NCBI RefSeq assembly: GCF_027359675.1 | Contig: NZ_CP114786.1 | Coordinates: forward strand, 3,570,501-3,634,500 | Length of the DNA stretch: 64,000 nucleotides | Direction of reading: 5' to 3' | DNA from: Roseibium sp. Sym1 | GTDB lineage: Bacteria; Pseudomonadota; Alphaproteobacteria; Rhizobiales; Stappiaceae | In this document: positions 9,427 to 17,748 of the stretch, one piece after another | Layout of the letters: the number at the start of each line of letters is the position of its first letter | Position numbering within the stretch: the stretch's first letter is position 1 | The notes under the pieces: generated by a model | Seen by the model: only the letters and a program-made list of their open reading frames with translations | Told to the model about the DNA's origin: nothing | Databases searched by the model: none | Program-made: the position numbers and the translations under genes

Positions 9427-11319
9427 TCAGCGCACCGGCATGCCCCTGGCCCGGAAATGGCGTTTCTGGGCTGCGATGCGGAACTGCGCGTTTGCGGCGC
9501 CATAGCCCTTGTAGCCGCCCCTCCGTTCGACGATCTCGAAGAAGAACCCTTCGCCGTAGGTCGGGCTGTAGAGCTGGAAATATTCGCCGCTTTCGTCCCG
9601 GTCATAGAGAATGCCGGAAGATTTCAGCGCCTCGAGAAACTGTTCCTCGAGGCCGAACCGGGCGTCGAGATCATCGTAGTAATTGGGCGATATGGCGAGC
9701 GGGGTGAAACCGTTGGCCTTGAGCGCCTTGAAGGTTTCGAAGATGTCGGTGGTCTCGAACGCAATGTGCTGGACACCGGAGCCGAAACCTTCCTGGATGA
9801 AATGTCCGGCAAGCGTCTTGCGGTTTTCAGCGCCGTTCAGCGTGATGCGCAAGGTGCCGTCCGCGTTCTCGATCGCCTGGCTGCGCACCAGTCCCGCCGG
9901 ATCGATGACATCGACCATGGGGGTCTTGTCGGTGTTGAAGATCGACCGGTAGAACAACAGCCAGGTCAGCATCTCGTCATAGTTCATCGTCTCGGCGATG
10001 TGGTCGATCCGGGTGAGGCCGGCATCCGTCGTCCCCGAGCCTTCCTCAACGCGCATGAACTCCGTCTCCCAGACCTGTGAGAGCTCCCGGCTGCCGTCGA
10101 TGAAATGGAGCACGCTGCCGCCAAGGGCCCGGATCGCCGGGATCTTCAGCTCGCCCGGGCCGACCGGTTGTTCAAAAGTCTTGGCGCCGAGGCTTTCCGC
10201 ACGGGCGACGGTCGCTTCCGCATCGGCCACCTTCAGGCCGATGTCGCAGACATTGGTGCCATGGGAAATATAGGATGCGTGCGCGAAACCGCCGGGATCG
10301 GTGTTGATGACAATGTTGATCCCGCCCTGGCGCCACAGTTCCACGTCCTTGGAGACGTGCCGGCCCGCCTTCCGGAACCCAAGCGTCGACAGCATGGCCG
10401 TCAGGTCCCCGGCTTCCTTCCGGTCAGCGGCGAATTCAACATATTCAATGCCGCCGACAGGGACACGCTCCGGCATGTCCGGCACGGGAATCTTGACACC
10501 GGGCTCTGTCCGCCGCACCTGGTCCATCAGGTAGAGCAGGGAGCGGTATCCGTCGACGGCGATGGATTTCGGCGAACCGCCGCGGAACTGGTCGTTGAAG
10601 ATTTCCAGAGACAGCACGCCGTCATATCCAGTTGCCGCGACCGCGCGCATGAAGCCGGTGACGTCGAGATCGCCTTCGCCGGGCATGTTGCGGAAATGGC
10701 GGCTCCAGTAGAGCAGGTCCATGTTGAAGGCCGGCGCGTCGGCCAGCTGGACGAAGAAGATCTTGTCGCCGGGGATGGCCCGGATCGTGTCCGGGTCGGT
10801 CTTGCGCGCGAGTGTGTGGAAGGAATCCAGGATCAGGCCGACATTGGCATGGTCGGCCCGCCGGACGATTTCCCAGGCGTCGCGGTGATCATTGATGAAG
10901 CGGCCCCAGGCCAGCGCCTCATAGCCGATGCGGATGCCGTATCCGGCGGCCAGATCGCCCAGTTCGCGAAGATCGTCGGCGGCACGGTCGATGCCGCCGA
11001 GCGCGATCGGAGACACGCTCGAGCAGATCAGGACCAGGTCCGCGCCCATCTCCTGCATCAGGTCGAATTTCCGCTTCGCCCGTTCGAAGGTCCGCGTCCG
11101 TTGCGGTTCCGGCATGCCCTCGAAATCGCGGAAGGGCTGGAACAGGGAGATCTCCAGGCCGTGGTCACGCACCAGTTGGCCGACTTCCTTCGGACTGCGG
11201 TCGAAAGCGAGGAAGTCGTTTTCGAAGATCTCGACGCCGTCGAAACCGGCGGCTGCGATGGCGCTGAGTTTCTCGGCGAGGTCGCCTGCGATGGAGACGG
11301 TGGCGATGGCGGTTTTCAT
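9427..11319 (-). CDS. quiC: 3-Dehydroshikimate dehydratase fused to HPPD-like domain
   Basis: A 630-residue bifunctional-looking enzyme. The N-terminal half (about 1-280) is an AP-endonuclease-2-type TIM barrel of the sugar phosphate isomerase/epimerase family (FDGVEIFENDF, SLFQPFRDFEG, GYEALAWGRFINDH, LDSFHTLAR, LSLEIFNDQFRG), with the metal-binding Glu/Asp/His residues in place. The C-terminal half (about 290-630) has the 4-hydroxyphenylpyruvate dioxygenase fold (IEYVEFAAD, RIDHIAETMNYDEM, GVQHIAFETTDIF, EGFFFEIVERR). This architecture is that of QuiC1/QsuB-type enzymes converting 3-dehydroshikimate to protocatechuate. It is the last gene of an operon with a shikimate-dehydrogenase-like enzyme and a TRAP importer, supporting quinate/shikimate use. 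Protocatechuate-cleaving genes are not in this window. Confidence 0.88.
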   Translation of the reverse strand: MKTAIATVSIAGDLAEKLSAIAAAGFDGVEIFENDFLAFDRSPKEVGQLVRDHGLEISLFQPFRDFEGMPEPQRTRTFERAKRKFDLMQEMGADLVLICSSVSPIALGGIDRAADDLRELGDLAAGYGIRIGYEALAWGRFINDHRDAWEIVRRADHANVGLILDSFHTLARKTDPDTIRAIPGDKIFFVQLADAPAFNMDLLYWSRHFRNMPGEGDLDVTGFMRAVAATGYDGVLSLEIFNDQFRGGSPKSIAVDGYRSLLYLMDQVRRTEPGVKIPVPDMPERVPVGGIEYVEFAADRKEAGDLTAMLSTLGFRKAGRHVSKDVELWRQGGINIVINTDPGGFAHASYISHGTNVCDIGLKVADAEATVARAESLGAKTFEQPVGPGELKIPAIRALGGSVLHFIDGSRELSQVWETEFMRVEEGSGTTDAGLTRIDHIAETMNYDEMLTWLLFYRSIFNTDKTPMVDVIDPAGLVRSQAIENADGTLRITLNGAENRKTLAGHFIQEGFGSGVQHIAFETTDIFETFKALKANGFTPLAISPNYYDDLDARFGLEEQFLEALKSSGILYDRDESGEYFQLYSPTYGEGFFFEIVERRGGYKGYGAANAQFRIAAQKRHFRARGMPVR

Positions 11320-11337
11320 GAGGACCTCTTTCTCGGG

Positions 11338-12612
11338 CTAGTAGCCCATCACCCTTGGCAGCCAGATCACCGTCTCCGGTACGAAAGTGAGGATCAGGAG
11401 AACCAGCACTTCAACCGCGAAGAACGGCAGGATCGCGGCTGTCAGCCGGGCCATGCCCACCTGTGCGATGCCCTCTGCGACAAAGAGGCAGAGTCCGAGA
11501 GGCGGGGTGATCAGGCCGATCATCAGGTTGAAGATCACCAGGATGCCGAAATGGACCGGGTCAATGCCGAGGCCGACCGCGATCGGATGCAGGATCGGTA
11601 CCAGCACCAGCATGGCGGCGATGCCTTCCAGGAACAGGCCGACAAACAGGAACAGCAGGATCGTTGCGAGCAAGAAGGCCGTCTGGCTGTCGACATTGGT
11701 CAGCACCCAGTCGGTCAGCATGTTGGGCACGCGGTTGTAGGTGAGCAGCCAGTTGGCGGCGGATACGGCGGCAATGATGATCAGGATGACAGCGCTGTCG
11801 CGCATGGCTTCGGCAAAGAGCCGCGGGAGGGCCGAGAGCCTGATGTTGCGATAGACGAAGATGCCGAGAAACAGCGCATAGGCGACGGCGAAGCTGGCGG
11901 CTTCCGTCGGCGTGACGATGCCGAGCAGGATCGAGCCCACCACGAAGACGGGCATCAACAGCGGCAGGATGCCGCCGAGAAGCGCCTTGCTGGCCGGTTC
12001 GTGAACAAGGTCATCGGCCTGATCCCCATGGTCGATCTTGACGGTGAGCATGACAAAACCCGACAGGAAGATCGCCAGCAGGATGCCGGGGATGATGCCG
12101 GCGAGAAACAGCGCAGGCACGGAGACGCCAGAGACGATCAGGGCATAGATGATCACCGGGATCGACGGCGGGATGATCGGACCGATCACCGAGGAGGCCG
12201 CGGTCAGCGCCGCCGCGAAGGGGCGCGAATAGCCGTGTTTCTCCATTTCGGGAATGAACACCCGGCCGATGGCGGACGTGTCGGCGACGGCGGAGCCGGA
12301 GAGACCGGCGAAGATCACCGAGGCCCAGATGTTGACCAGGGCGAGGCCGGCGCGCAGGCGCCCGACAAGAACGTTTGCGAAGGCGATGATGCGGCCGGTG
12401 ATGCCGCTTTCGTTCATGACCTCGCCTGCCAGCACGAAGAGCGGAATGGCCAGCAGGGGAAAGGAGTTCATTCCCTTGAACATTTCGGTGGCGACCACAC
12501 GCAGGGAATAGGGGGCTTCGCCCGTGCCCATGAAGACCAGCAGGGCGGCGATGATGGCAAGGGCGATCGGAACGCCGGTGGCAAGGCCGATAAGAAGAAC
12601 AGCGTAGATCAT
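11338..12612 (-). CDS. TRAP transporter large permease (DctM type)
   Basis: A 424-residue inner-membrane protein with about 12 hydrophobic segments and DctM signatures (IPLFVLAGEVMNESGI, PIIPPSIPVIIYA, NLMIGLITPPLGLCLFVAEGIA). It is the Na+-coupled transport subunit. It overlaps the small-permease gene by four bases (ATGA) and precedes the dehydratase by 18 bp. In this operon it most likely imports quinate, shikimate or dehydroshikimate. Confidence 0.93.
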   Translation of the reverse strand: MIYAVLLIGLATGVPIALAIIAALLVFMGTGEAPYSLRVVATEMFKGMNSFPLLAIPLFVLAGEVMNESGITGRIIAFANVLVGRLRAGLALVNIWASVIFAGLSGSAVADTSAIGRVFIPEMEKHGYSRPFAAALTAASSVIGPIIPPSIPVIIYALIVSGVSVPALFLAGIIPGILLAIFLSGFVMLTVKIDHGDQADDLVHEPASKALLGGILPLLMPVFVVGSILLGIVTPTEAASFAVAYALFLGIFVYRNIRLSALPRLFAEAMRDSAVILIIIAAVSAANWLLTYNRVPNMLTDWVLTNVDSQTAFLLATILLFLFVGLFLEGIAAMLVLVPILHPIAVGLGIDPVHFGILVIFNLMIGLITPPLGLCLFVAEGIAQVGMARLTAAILPFFAVEVLVLLILTFVPETVIWLPRVMGY

Positions 12613-13142
12613 GCCGGCACCGCCCTGGAGGACGTGATCCTCTCGATGAATTTCAGAAAGGCCGCAACGGCCAGGAGCACGCCGCCGATTGTGATGGCAT
12701 ATTGCCAGGTGCCGACCTTCGAGACCCAGATGAGGGTTTCAATGCCGGTTGTGTCGACCAGCCAGTTGCCGGCGGATTTGAGGCCCGAGGCGTCGATATG
12801 GCCGCGGCGAACCGCAAAGGCATGACCGGAAAAGGCAAGCGCGATGCCGGTGATGCAGCTCACAAGATCAACGGCGGCAAAGAGCCTGTCTCTCGCGGCT
12901 TCAGGCAGGAAATCGGTCAGGATGGTGAAGCGGATGTGCCTGTCCTGGAGATAAGCCAGAGCCAGGCCGAACATGACACCATAGATGGTCAGGTAGATCG
13001 GCAGTTCCTCGCCCCAGGCAACCGACTGGCCGACCGTGTAACGCCGCAGCGAATTGACGAAGATGATGGCGAAGACAAGAGCCATCGAAAGTCCGGCGCC
13101 GAACGCGAACAGGCGTCCGGCAAGTGCATTGAGCGTTTTCAT
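12609..13142 (-). CDS. TRAP transporter small permease (DctQ type)
   Basis: A 177-residue protein with four membrane segments, beginning MKTLNALAGRLFAFGAG. The central WGEELPIYLTIYGVMFGLALAY is the hallmark of DctQ subunits. It forms the membrane complex with the large permease, whose gene it overlaps. Confidence 0.9.
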   Translation of the reverse strand: MKTLNALAGRLFAFGAGLSMALVFAIIFVNSLRRYTVGQSVAWGEELPIYLTIYGVMFGLALAYLQDRHIRFTILTDFLPEAARDRLFAAVDLVSCITGIALAFSGHAFAVRRGHIDASGLKSAGNWLVDTTGIETLIWVSKVGTWQYAITIGGVLLAVAAFLKFIERITSSRAVPA

Positions 13143-13199
13143 GTCTTTGGCCCTGGCAGTCTCCCGGGCCGCGCCGGGTCCGGGAGACCGTGTTTGGGG

Positions 13200-14207
13200 T
13201 TACTGGCTCTCGGAAGCGACAGCTTCCTGAAGGCGGTCGATCCAGACGGCATCCTCGCCCAGTTCTCCGCGCAGGTATTCAACCACGGCCGGCTGTGCCT
13301 TTTCGGCAAAGGCCGCGATTTCGTCGGCGGTCGGGGAATAGACCTGCATGCCTTCGGCCTGGACCTTGTTGACGCCGTCCGCTGTGCTCCACTGCTGGAT
13401 GGAGCGGCCCATGTTGCCGGCAACACGTGCGGCGCGGGCGACCACGGCCTGCTCGGCCGGGCTGAGCGACTGGAAGAACTCGTCAGAGATCAGGATGAAG
13501 TCGGCGGCATAGACGTGGCCGTCAAGGGTCATGTATTTCTGCAGCTTGTGCAGGCCGTTGTTGTAGATCACGCCGACAGGGTTTTCCTGGCCGTCGACAA
13601 CGCCGGTGGAGAGTGCGTTCGGCAGTTCAGTCCAGGCGATTGGGGTCGGTTCACCGCCAAGGCCCTTGACCATTTCCACGTAGAGCGGAATCGGCTGGAC
13701 GCGGAATTTCAGGCCTTCCATATCGGCAGGAGAGCGGATCTCGCGGGTGCCGTTGGTGAAGTTGCGGAAGCCGGTCTCGCCATAGGCGAGCGTCCTGAGG
13801 CCGGTCTGGGCAAGGCAGTGCTCGGCCAGTGCGTCGCCGAAGTCACCGTCGAGAACGTCCCAGGCAAGGGTGGCCGAGGAGAAGGTGTAGGGAATGTCCA
13901 GGACGGCTGCCGCCGGGCAGGCCTTGGACATGGCGCCGGAGACCAGTACGACCTGGGTCAGGTTGTCCTGGGCCTGGGCGACCAGTTCGTCCTCGTTGCC
14001 GAGCGCTCCGGCCGGGAACAACTCGACCGTCAGGTCGGTTTCCCCTTCGACGATGTTCTTGAAGATGTGGGCGGCGGCACCCTTCTTGGACGCGGTCCAC
14101 TCATCCGGGTCGACATGGGCGACGCGGATGGTCTGGGCCTGGGCCGTGGCGGCGAGGCCGAGCGTGAGTACGGCAGTTGCTGCCAGGGTAGAGAAATTGA
14201 AACGCAT
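13200..14207 (-). CDS. TRAP substrate-binding protein (DctP type)
   Basis: A 335-residue periplasmic protein. The ATG at 14207 has GGGAGGA upstream and gives a clean Sec signal peptide (MRFNFSTLAATAVLTLGL...AQA, cleavage near residue 24). DctP features follow: MEGLKFRVQPIPLYVEMVKGLGGEPTPIAW, including the conserved Arg that holds the substrate carboxylate, and VDGQENPVGVIYNNGLHKLQKYMTL. A carboxylate ligand such as quinate or shikimate fits the family and the neighbours. Confidence 0.92.
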   Translation of the reverse strand: MRFNFSTLAATAVLTLGLAATAQAQTIRVAHVDPDEWTASKKGAAAHIFKNIVEGETDLTVELFPAGALGNEDELVAQAQDNLTQVVLVSGAMSKACPAAAVLDIPYTFSSATLAWDVLDGDFGDALAEHCLAQTGLRTLAYGETGFRNFTNGTREIRSPADMEGLKFRVQPIPLYVEMVKGLGGEPTPIAWTELPNALSTGVVDGQENPVGVIYNNGLHKLQKYMTLDGHVYAADFILISDEFFQSLSPAEQAVVARAARVAGNMGRSIQQWSTADGVNKVQAEGMQVYSPTADEIAAFAEKAQPAVVEYLRGELGEDAVWIDRLQEAVASESQ

Positions 14208-14226
14208 GATATCCTCCCGATTGCGT

Positions 14227-15111
14227 TTAGGCATCCACAGTTGCCTGCGGTCTGGTGTCGAAGGCATCGAAGGCCGCCTTCATCCGATCCGGGTCGGCTC
14301 GCCGACCGGTAAAGAGCTCAAAGGCCCGTACGGCCTGGAAGACCGCCATGCCCGATCCGGGCAGGACACGGCATCCAAGCTTTCTCGCGCCCGCCAGCAA
14401 TTCCGTTTCCAGCGGGAAATAGACAATGTCGGCGACCCACAAGTCGGGCCGCAGAAGAGGGAGCGGGAATGGCGTTCCCGGCGTCTTGGCCATGCCGACG
14501 GGGCTGGCATTGACCAGGCCCGACAGACCGTCGGTCGCAGTTTCGTCAATCGCGGCCACCGTCTCGACGAAGACACCCGGCCGATTTTCCCGGACCTGGG
14601 CCGCAAGCTGGTCGCGGCGTGCCGGATCGAGATCGAAGATCCTGAGGCGGCGGGCGCCGCAATCCGCCAGGGCATGGGCAACAGCCACGCCCGCGCCGCC
14701 CGCGCCGATCAGAAACACCGTCTCCAGGGACGCGTCCGGCATGTTTTGCCGGAAACTCTCCGCGAAGCCCCACAGGTCGGTGTTGTGGCCGATCCGCTTG
14801 CCGTCCCGGAAGACGATGGTGTTGACCGACCCGACTGCCGCAGCGTTCTGCGACAGCTGGTCGAGGAAAGGGATCACTTCCATCTTGAAGGGGTAAGTGA
14901 CGTTGAGACCGCAGAAACCGGTCATTTCCGCTGCCTGCACAATGACTTCCAGGTTTTGGCGGTTCGCGGGAAACGTGTCGACATCGATGATGCGATAGAC
15001 GCCGCGCATGTCCTGAGCGGCCGCTTCGCTCATGTGCATTTCCGGTGTTCGGGAGCGCGCGATGCCGCGTCCGATCAAACCGGCCAGCAAGATGTTGCCG
15101 TCTGCCTTCAC
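14227..15111 (-). CDS. Shikimate/quinate dehydrogenase (AroE family)
   Basis: A 294-residue NAD(P)-dependent dehydrogenase. The GTG at 15111 is preceded by GGAGGAG. The N-terminal substrate domain has GRGIARSRTPEMH, NVTYPFK with its catalytic Lys, and GSVNTIVF and GHNTDLWGF with its catalytic Asp. The Rossmann domain has GAGGAGVAVAHAL. The substrate motif reads S-R-T rather than the S-x-S of biosynthetic AroE, a change seen in quinate/shikimate dehydrogenases. As the first gene of the TRAP-dehydratase operon it is probably catabolic, oxidising quinate or shikimate toward 3-dehydroshikimate; the housekeeping aroE should lie elsewhere. Confidence 0.88.
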   Translation of the reverse strand: MKADGNILLAGLIGRGIARSRTPEMHMSEAAAQDMRGVYRIIDVDTFPANRQNLEVIVQAAEMTGFCGLNVTYPFKMEVIPFLDQLSQNAAAVGSVNTIVFRDGKRIGHNTDLWGFAESFRQNMPDASLETVFLIGAGGAGVAVAHALADCGARRLRIFDLDPARRDQLAAQVRENRPGVFVETVAAIDETATDGLSGLVNASPVGMAKTPGTPFPLPLLRPDLWVADIVYFPLETELLAGARKLGCRVLPGSGMAVFQAVRAFELFTGRRADPDRMKAAFDAFDTRPQATVDA

Positions 15112-15190
15112 CCAGGCTCCTCCCAGAAACCTTTTTTGTCCGCCCCTTCAAAGGGGTGTTGCCAATGGAGATCGCGTCTCCTTGGGGTCA

Positions 15191-15241
15191 AAATGTACCA
15201 GTCAGTTAATTCCGTCAAGCGAAATGTACCAGACGGTTAAA
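15191..15241. promoter_or_regulatory. Tandem operator repeats of the quinate operon
   Basis: AAATGTACCAGTCAGTTAA (15191-15209) and AAATGTACCAGACGGTTAA (15222-15240) are direct repeats 31 bp apart, three helical turns, differing at two positions. They lie between the divergent dehydrogenase operon and the TetR gene, so the TetR protein is the natural candidate to bind them. Confidence 0.7.
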
Positions 15242-15282
15242 TTGGGGTGGCGCGGAACGCCAAGCTGAGCTAGAAAAAAGGC

Positions 15283-15948
15283 ATGTCGATCAATGAGTCA
15301 GAGCGATCCGAAAAAAGTTCAGCGCGTGCCCGCTGGAAGCAGGATCCGGAAGGAGTGAAGGCCAATATCCTGGCCGTTGCGCTGGAGGAATTTGCCACCA
15401 ACGGACTGTCAGGCGCGCGCATGGACGAAATCGCCGCCAAGACCCGCACGTCCAAGCGCATGATCTACTACTATTTCGGGGACAAGGAGACGCTGTACCT
15501 GAGGGCGCTGGAATCAGCCTACAAGAAGGTGCGCCAGGGCGAGGAACAGCTGGACCTTGAGCATCTCGGCCCCAGGGACGCGCTGGCGCGGCTGGTGGAG
15601 TTCACCTTCGATCACCATCGCAACAACCCGGCCTTCATTCGTCTCGTCATGATCGAGAACATCCATCACGGCCGCTACCTGGAGCAGTCGGCAAAGATCA
15701 AGAGCCTCAATGAGGCGGCGATTTCACAGATCGAACTTGTCTATCGCAAGGGTGTCGCTGCGGGCGTTTTCCGCAAAGGGCTGGCTCCCTTGCGCATTCA
15801 CTGGCTGATCTCCGCGATGAGCTTCTTCAACGTCTCCAACGCCACCACCTTCTCAATGCTGTTCGGGCCGGAGCTTCAAGGCGAGGCCGGCCAGGCGGCG
15901 CTGAAGGGTGATGTCTCGGAGAGCGTGCTGCGGTTCGTGGCGGTGTGA
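15283..15948 (+). CDS. TetR-family regulator of the quinate/shikimate operon
   Basis: A 221-residue regulator. The N-terminus is basic and the HTH is clear (ARMDEIAAKTRTSKRMIYYYFGDKETLYLRAL). The C-terminal ligand domain (FTFDHHRNNPAFIRLVMIENIHHGRYL) is typical of a TetR group often linked to aromatic and shikimate metabolism. It is divergent from the dehydrogenase operon, with the tandem repeats at 15191-15240 between them. Repression relieved by quinate, shikimate or dehydroshikimate is the likely logic but is inferred from position. Confidence 0.85.
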   Translation: MSINESERSEKSSARARWKQDPEGVKANILAVALEEFATNGLSGARMDEIAAKTRTSKRMIYYYFGDKETLYLRALESAYKKVRQGEEQLDLEHLGPRDALARLVEFTFDHHRNNPAFIRLVMIENIHHGRYLEQSAKIKSLNEAAISQIELVYRKGVAAGVFRKGLAPLRIHWLISAMSFFNVSNATTFSMLFGPELQGEAGQAALKGDVSESVLRFVAV

Positions 15949-15972
15949 GTAGGGGCCTTATTCGCTCTGTTC

Positions 15973-16147
15973 CGTCATTCCGGACAAGCTTTCGCGCGGC
16001 GAGAGCTCCGATGTCACCCCGGGCGCAGCGCAGCGAAGACCCGGGGCCTACTCGTTTGCAGAGAGGAAGCGGGGATGTTTGAGAGAACTCGCTTAGGCTT
16101 GGGCTAGCGGCTTTGCGAGTGGGTCCCGGCTCAAGGCCGGGATGATG
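15973..16147. repeat. Mosaic intergenic palindromic repeat
   Basis: Contains TCATTCCGGACAAGC, GAAGACCCGGGGCC and GGGTCCCGGCTCAAGGCCGGGATGATG (16121-16147), palindrome-rich blocks of the type scattered between genes in many Alphaproteobacteria. It carries no open frame of interest and lies in the 366-bp gap after the TetR gene. Confidence 0.6.
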
Positions 16148-16277
16148 CTGGAGAGCGTGTCGAGGCTATCCTCGTAAGCGGTTCTATTCGAAGTGAGGGG
16201 CATGCCACTTGCCCGACATTTCCCGGGAGTTCGGCCTGGCAATCAGAAAGTGTCATTTGACAGCGCCTAAAAAAACT

Positions 16278-16301
16278 ATATAACTAGAAATGTAGTTATA
16301 T
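16278..16301. promoter_or_regulatory. ArsR operator upstream of the permease operon
   Basis: A perfect 9-bp inverted repeat ATATAACTA-N6-TAGTTATAT ending 13 bp before the ArsR start codon. The region is much more AT-rich than its surroundings. Confidence 0.75.
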
Positions 16302-16314
16302 TTGTGAGGCGCGA

Positions 16315-16641
16315 ATGGATCTGGAAATTGCGGCGCAAGGTTTCGCGGCGCTGGGCTCGGAAGCCCGGCTGCAGGTGGTGCTGACCCTGGTCAAGGCGGG
16401 GCAGGGCGGTCTGACGGTGGGGGATATCCAGTCCCGGACCGGCATGGCGGCCTCGACCCTGGCGCATCACCTGAAATTCCTCGCCTCCGCCGGTCTTGTT
16501 CTCCAGGAAAAGGACGGCCGGTCGGTGTTCAACCGGGCCGCCTTCGACCATCTGGAGGATCTCGCCGGATACATCCTCAAGGAATGCTGCGCCGACGAAA
16601 ACGGCGCTGCCGGGCCGGACGCGAAAGGAGCGGGTTCATGA
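16315..16641 (+). CDS. ArsR-family regulator
   Basis: A 108-residue winged-helix repressor: LGSEARLQVVLTLVKAG, then the recognition helix GMAASTLAHHLKFLASAGLV and a wing with KDGRSVF. A CC pair (KECCADE) near residues 86-87 could bind arsenic or another thiophile. The palindrome at 16278-16301 is its presumed operator. Its stop overlaps the permease start (ATGA), so the two are co-translated. Confidence 0.85.
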   Translation: MDLEIAAQGFAALGSEARLQVVLTLVKAGQGGLTVGDIQSRTGMAASTLAHHLKFLASAGLVLQEKDGRSVFNRAAFDHLEDLAGYILKECCADENGAAGPDAKGAGS

Positions 16642-17741
16642 CTGATGCGCTGAACAATCTGGAACCATCAGGCGCGAGCTGCTGCGCGCCGAAGACCGGT
16701 TGCTGCACGGCCCCGGAACCGAAATGGTCCTGGAAGAGCTTCCCGGGCAGGGACTATCTGTTCTCGACCTGGACCATCGTGCTTGCCGGGCCTGTGCTGG
16801 TGCTGCTGTTCGACCGGGCGCAATTCGTTCCGTTTGTCGTTTTTGCGGTCAAGGCCTTCGGGGGCACGCTGCCCTATATCGCCTTTGCGGTCGCATTGAT
16901 TGCCTGGCTGAAGGCGTCCGGGGCCGAGGCCTATGTCGGCAAGGCCTTCGAGGGGCGCGAGACCCAGGCGATTGTTCTCGCGGCTCTGTTCGGTGGTTTG
17001 GCGCCGTTCTGCTCCTGCGAGGTCATTCCCTTCATTGCCGGGTTGCTGGCGGTCGGGGCTCCGCTTTCCGCCATCATGGCGTTCTGGCTGTCGTCGCCGC
17101 TGATCGATCCGCCGACGCTGCTGATCACGGCGGGAGCGCTCGGCTGGCCGTTTGCCATCGGCAAGGCCGTCTTTGCGGTCGGGTTGGGGCTGTTCGGCGG
17201 CTTCCTGGTTTCGTTGTTGCTGCGCACGGGTGTCTTCGCCAATCCGGTGAAGACCGGATCTTCCGTCGGTGGCTGCGGCTGCGGCGCGTCGCCCAAGACC
17301 GGTCGGCCGGTCTGGCAGTTCTGGCGCGAAATTGACCGCAGGGAAAAGTTCGGCGCGGAGCTGAAGGCCAATACGCTGTTCCTGGTGAAGTGGCTGGCGC
17401 TGGCCTATGTGCTGGAAGCCGCGCTGGTGACCTATGTGCCGGCCGACCTGATCGCCACCGTGGTCGGCGGCGAGGGACTCGGGTCCATCGTGATTTCCGC
17501 GCTGGTGGGCATGCCCGCCTATCTCAACAGTTACGTCGCGCCGCCCCTGCTCGCCGGCCTGATGGACCAGGGCATGAGCGCGGGCGCGGCCATGGCCTTC
17601 ATGATCGCGGGTGCGGTCAGTTCCATCCCGGCGATGGCCGCTGTCTGGTCGCTGGTCAAGCCGCGGGTCTTTGCCACCTATCTCGGACTGGGCTTCGTCG
17701 GCGCTGTGCTCTCTGGCCTGATCTTCCAGCTGGCAGTGTAA
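16638..17741 (+). CDS. ArsP-like permease (DUF318 family)
   Basis: A 367-residue inner-membrane protein with about eight to ten hydrophobic segments. It has the family signature GGLAPFCSCEVIPFIAGLL, where Cys125-Ser-Cys127 lies in the membrane, and LVGMPAYLNSYVAPPLL in the second half. ArsP members export trivalent organoarsenicals, and the conserved cysteines are part of that transport. Extra cysteines are unusual: two CC pairs at the N-terminus (residues 15-16 and 22-23) and GGCGCG in the central loop. Control by an ArsR repressor fits metalloid efflux. Other members of the family have unknown substrates. Confidence 0.82.
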   Translation: MTDALNNLEPSGASCCAPKTGCCTAPEPKWSWKSFPGRDYLFSTWTIVLAGPVLVLLFDRAQFVPFVVFAVKAFGGTLPYIAFAVALIAWLKASGAEAYVGKAFEGRETQAIVLAALFGGLAPFCSCEVIPFIAGLLAVGAPLSAIMAFWLSSPLIDPPTLLITAGALGWPFAIGKAVFAVGLGLFGGFLVSLLLRTGVFANPVKTGSSVGGCGCGASPKTGRPVWQFWREIDRREKFGAELKANTLFLVKWLALAYVLEAALVTYVPADLIATVVGGEGLGSIVISALVGMPAYLNSYVAPPLLAGLMDQGMSAGAAMAFMIAGAVSSIPAMAAVWSLVKPRVFATYLGLGFVGAVLSGLIFQLAV

Positions 17742-17748
17742 GGAACGG

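Noticed and set aside
10105..12825. A 906-residue open frame on the plus strand
   Set aside because: It is a shadow of the dehydratase and TRAP genes on the other strand; its sequence is rich in His, Gln, Asp and Arg and matches no family.
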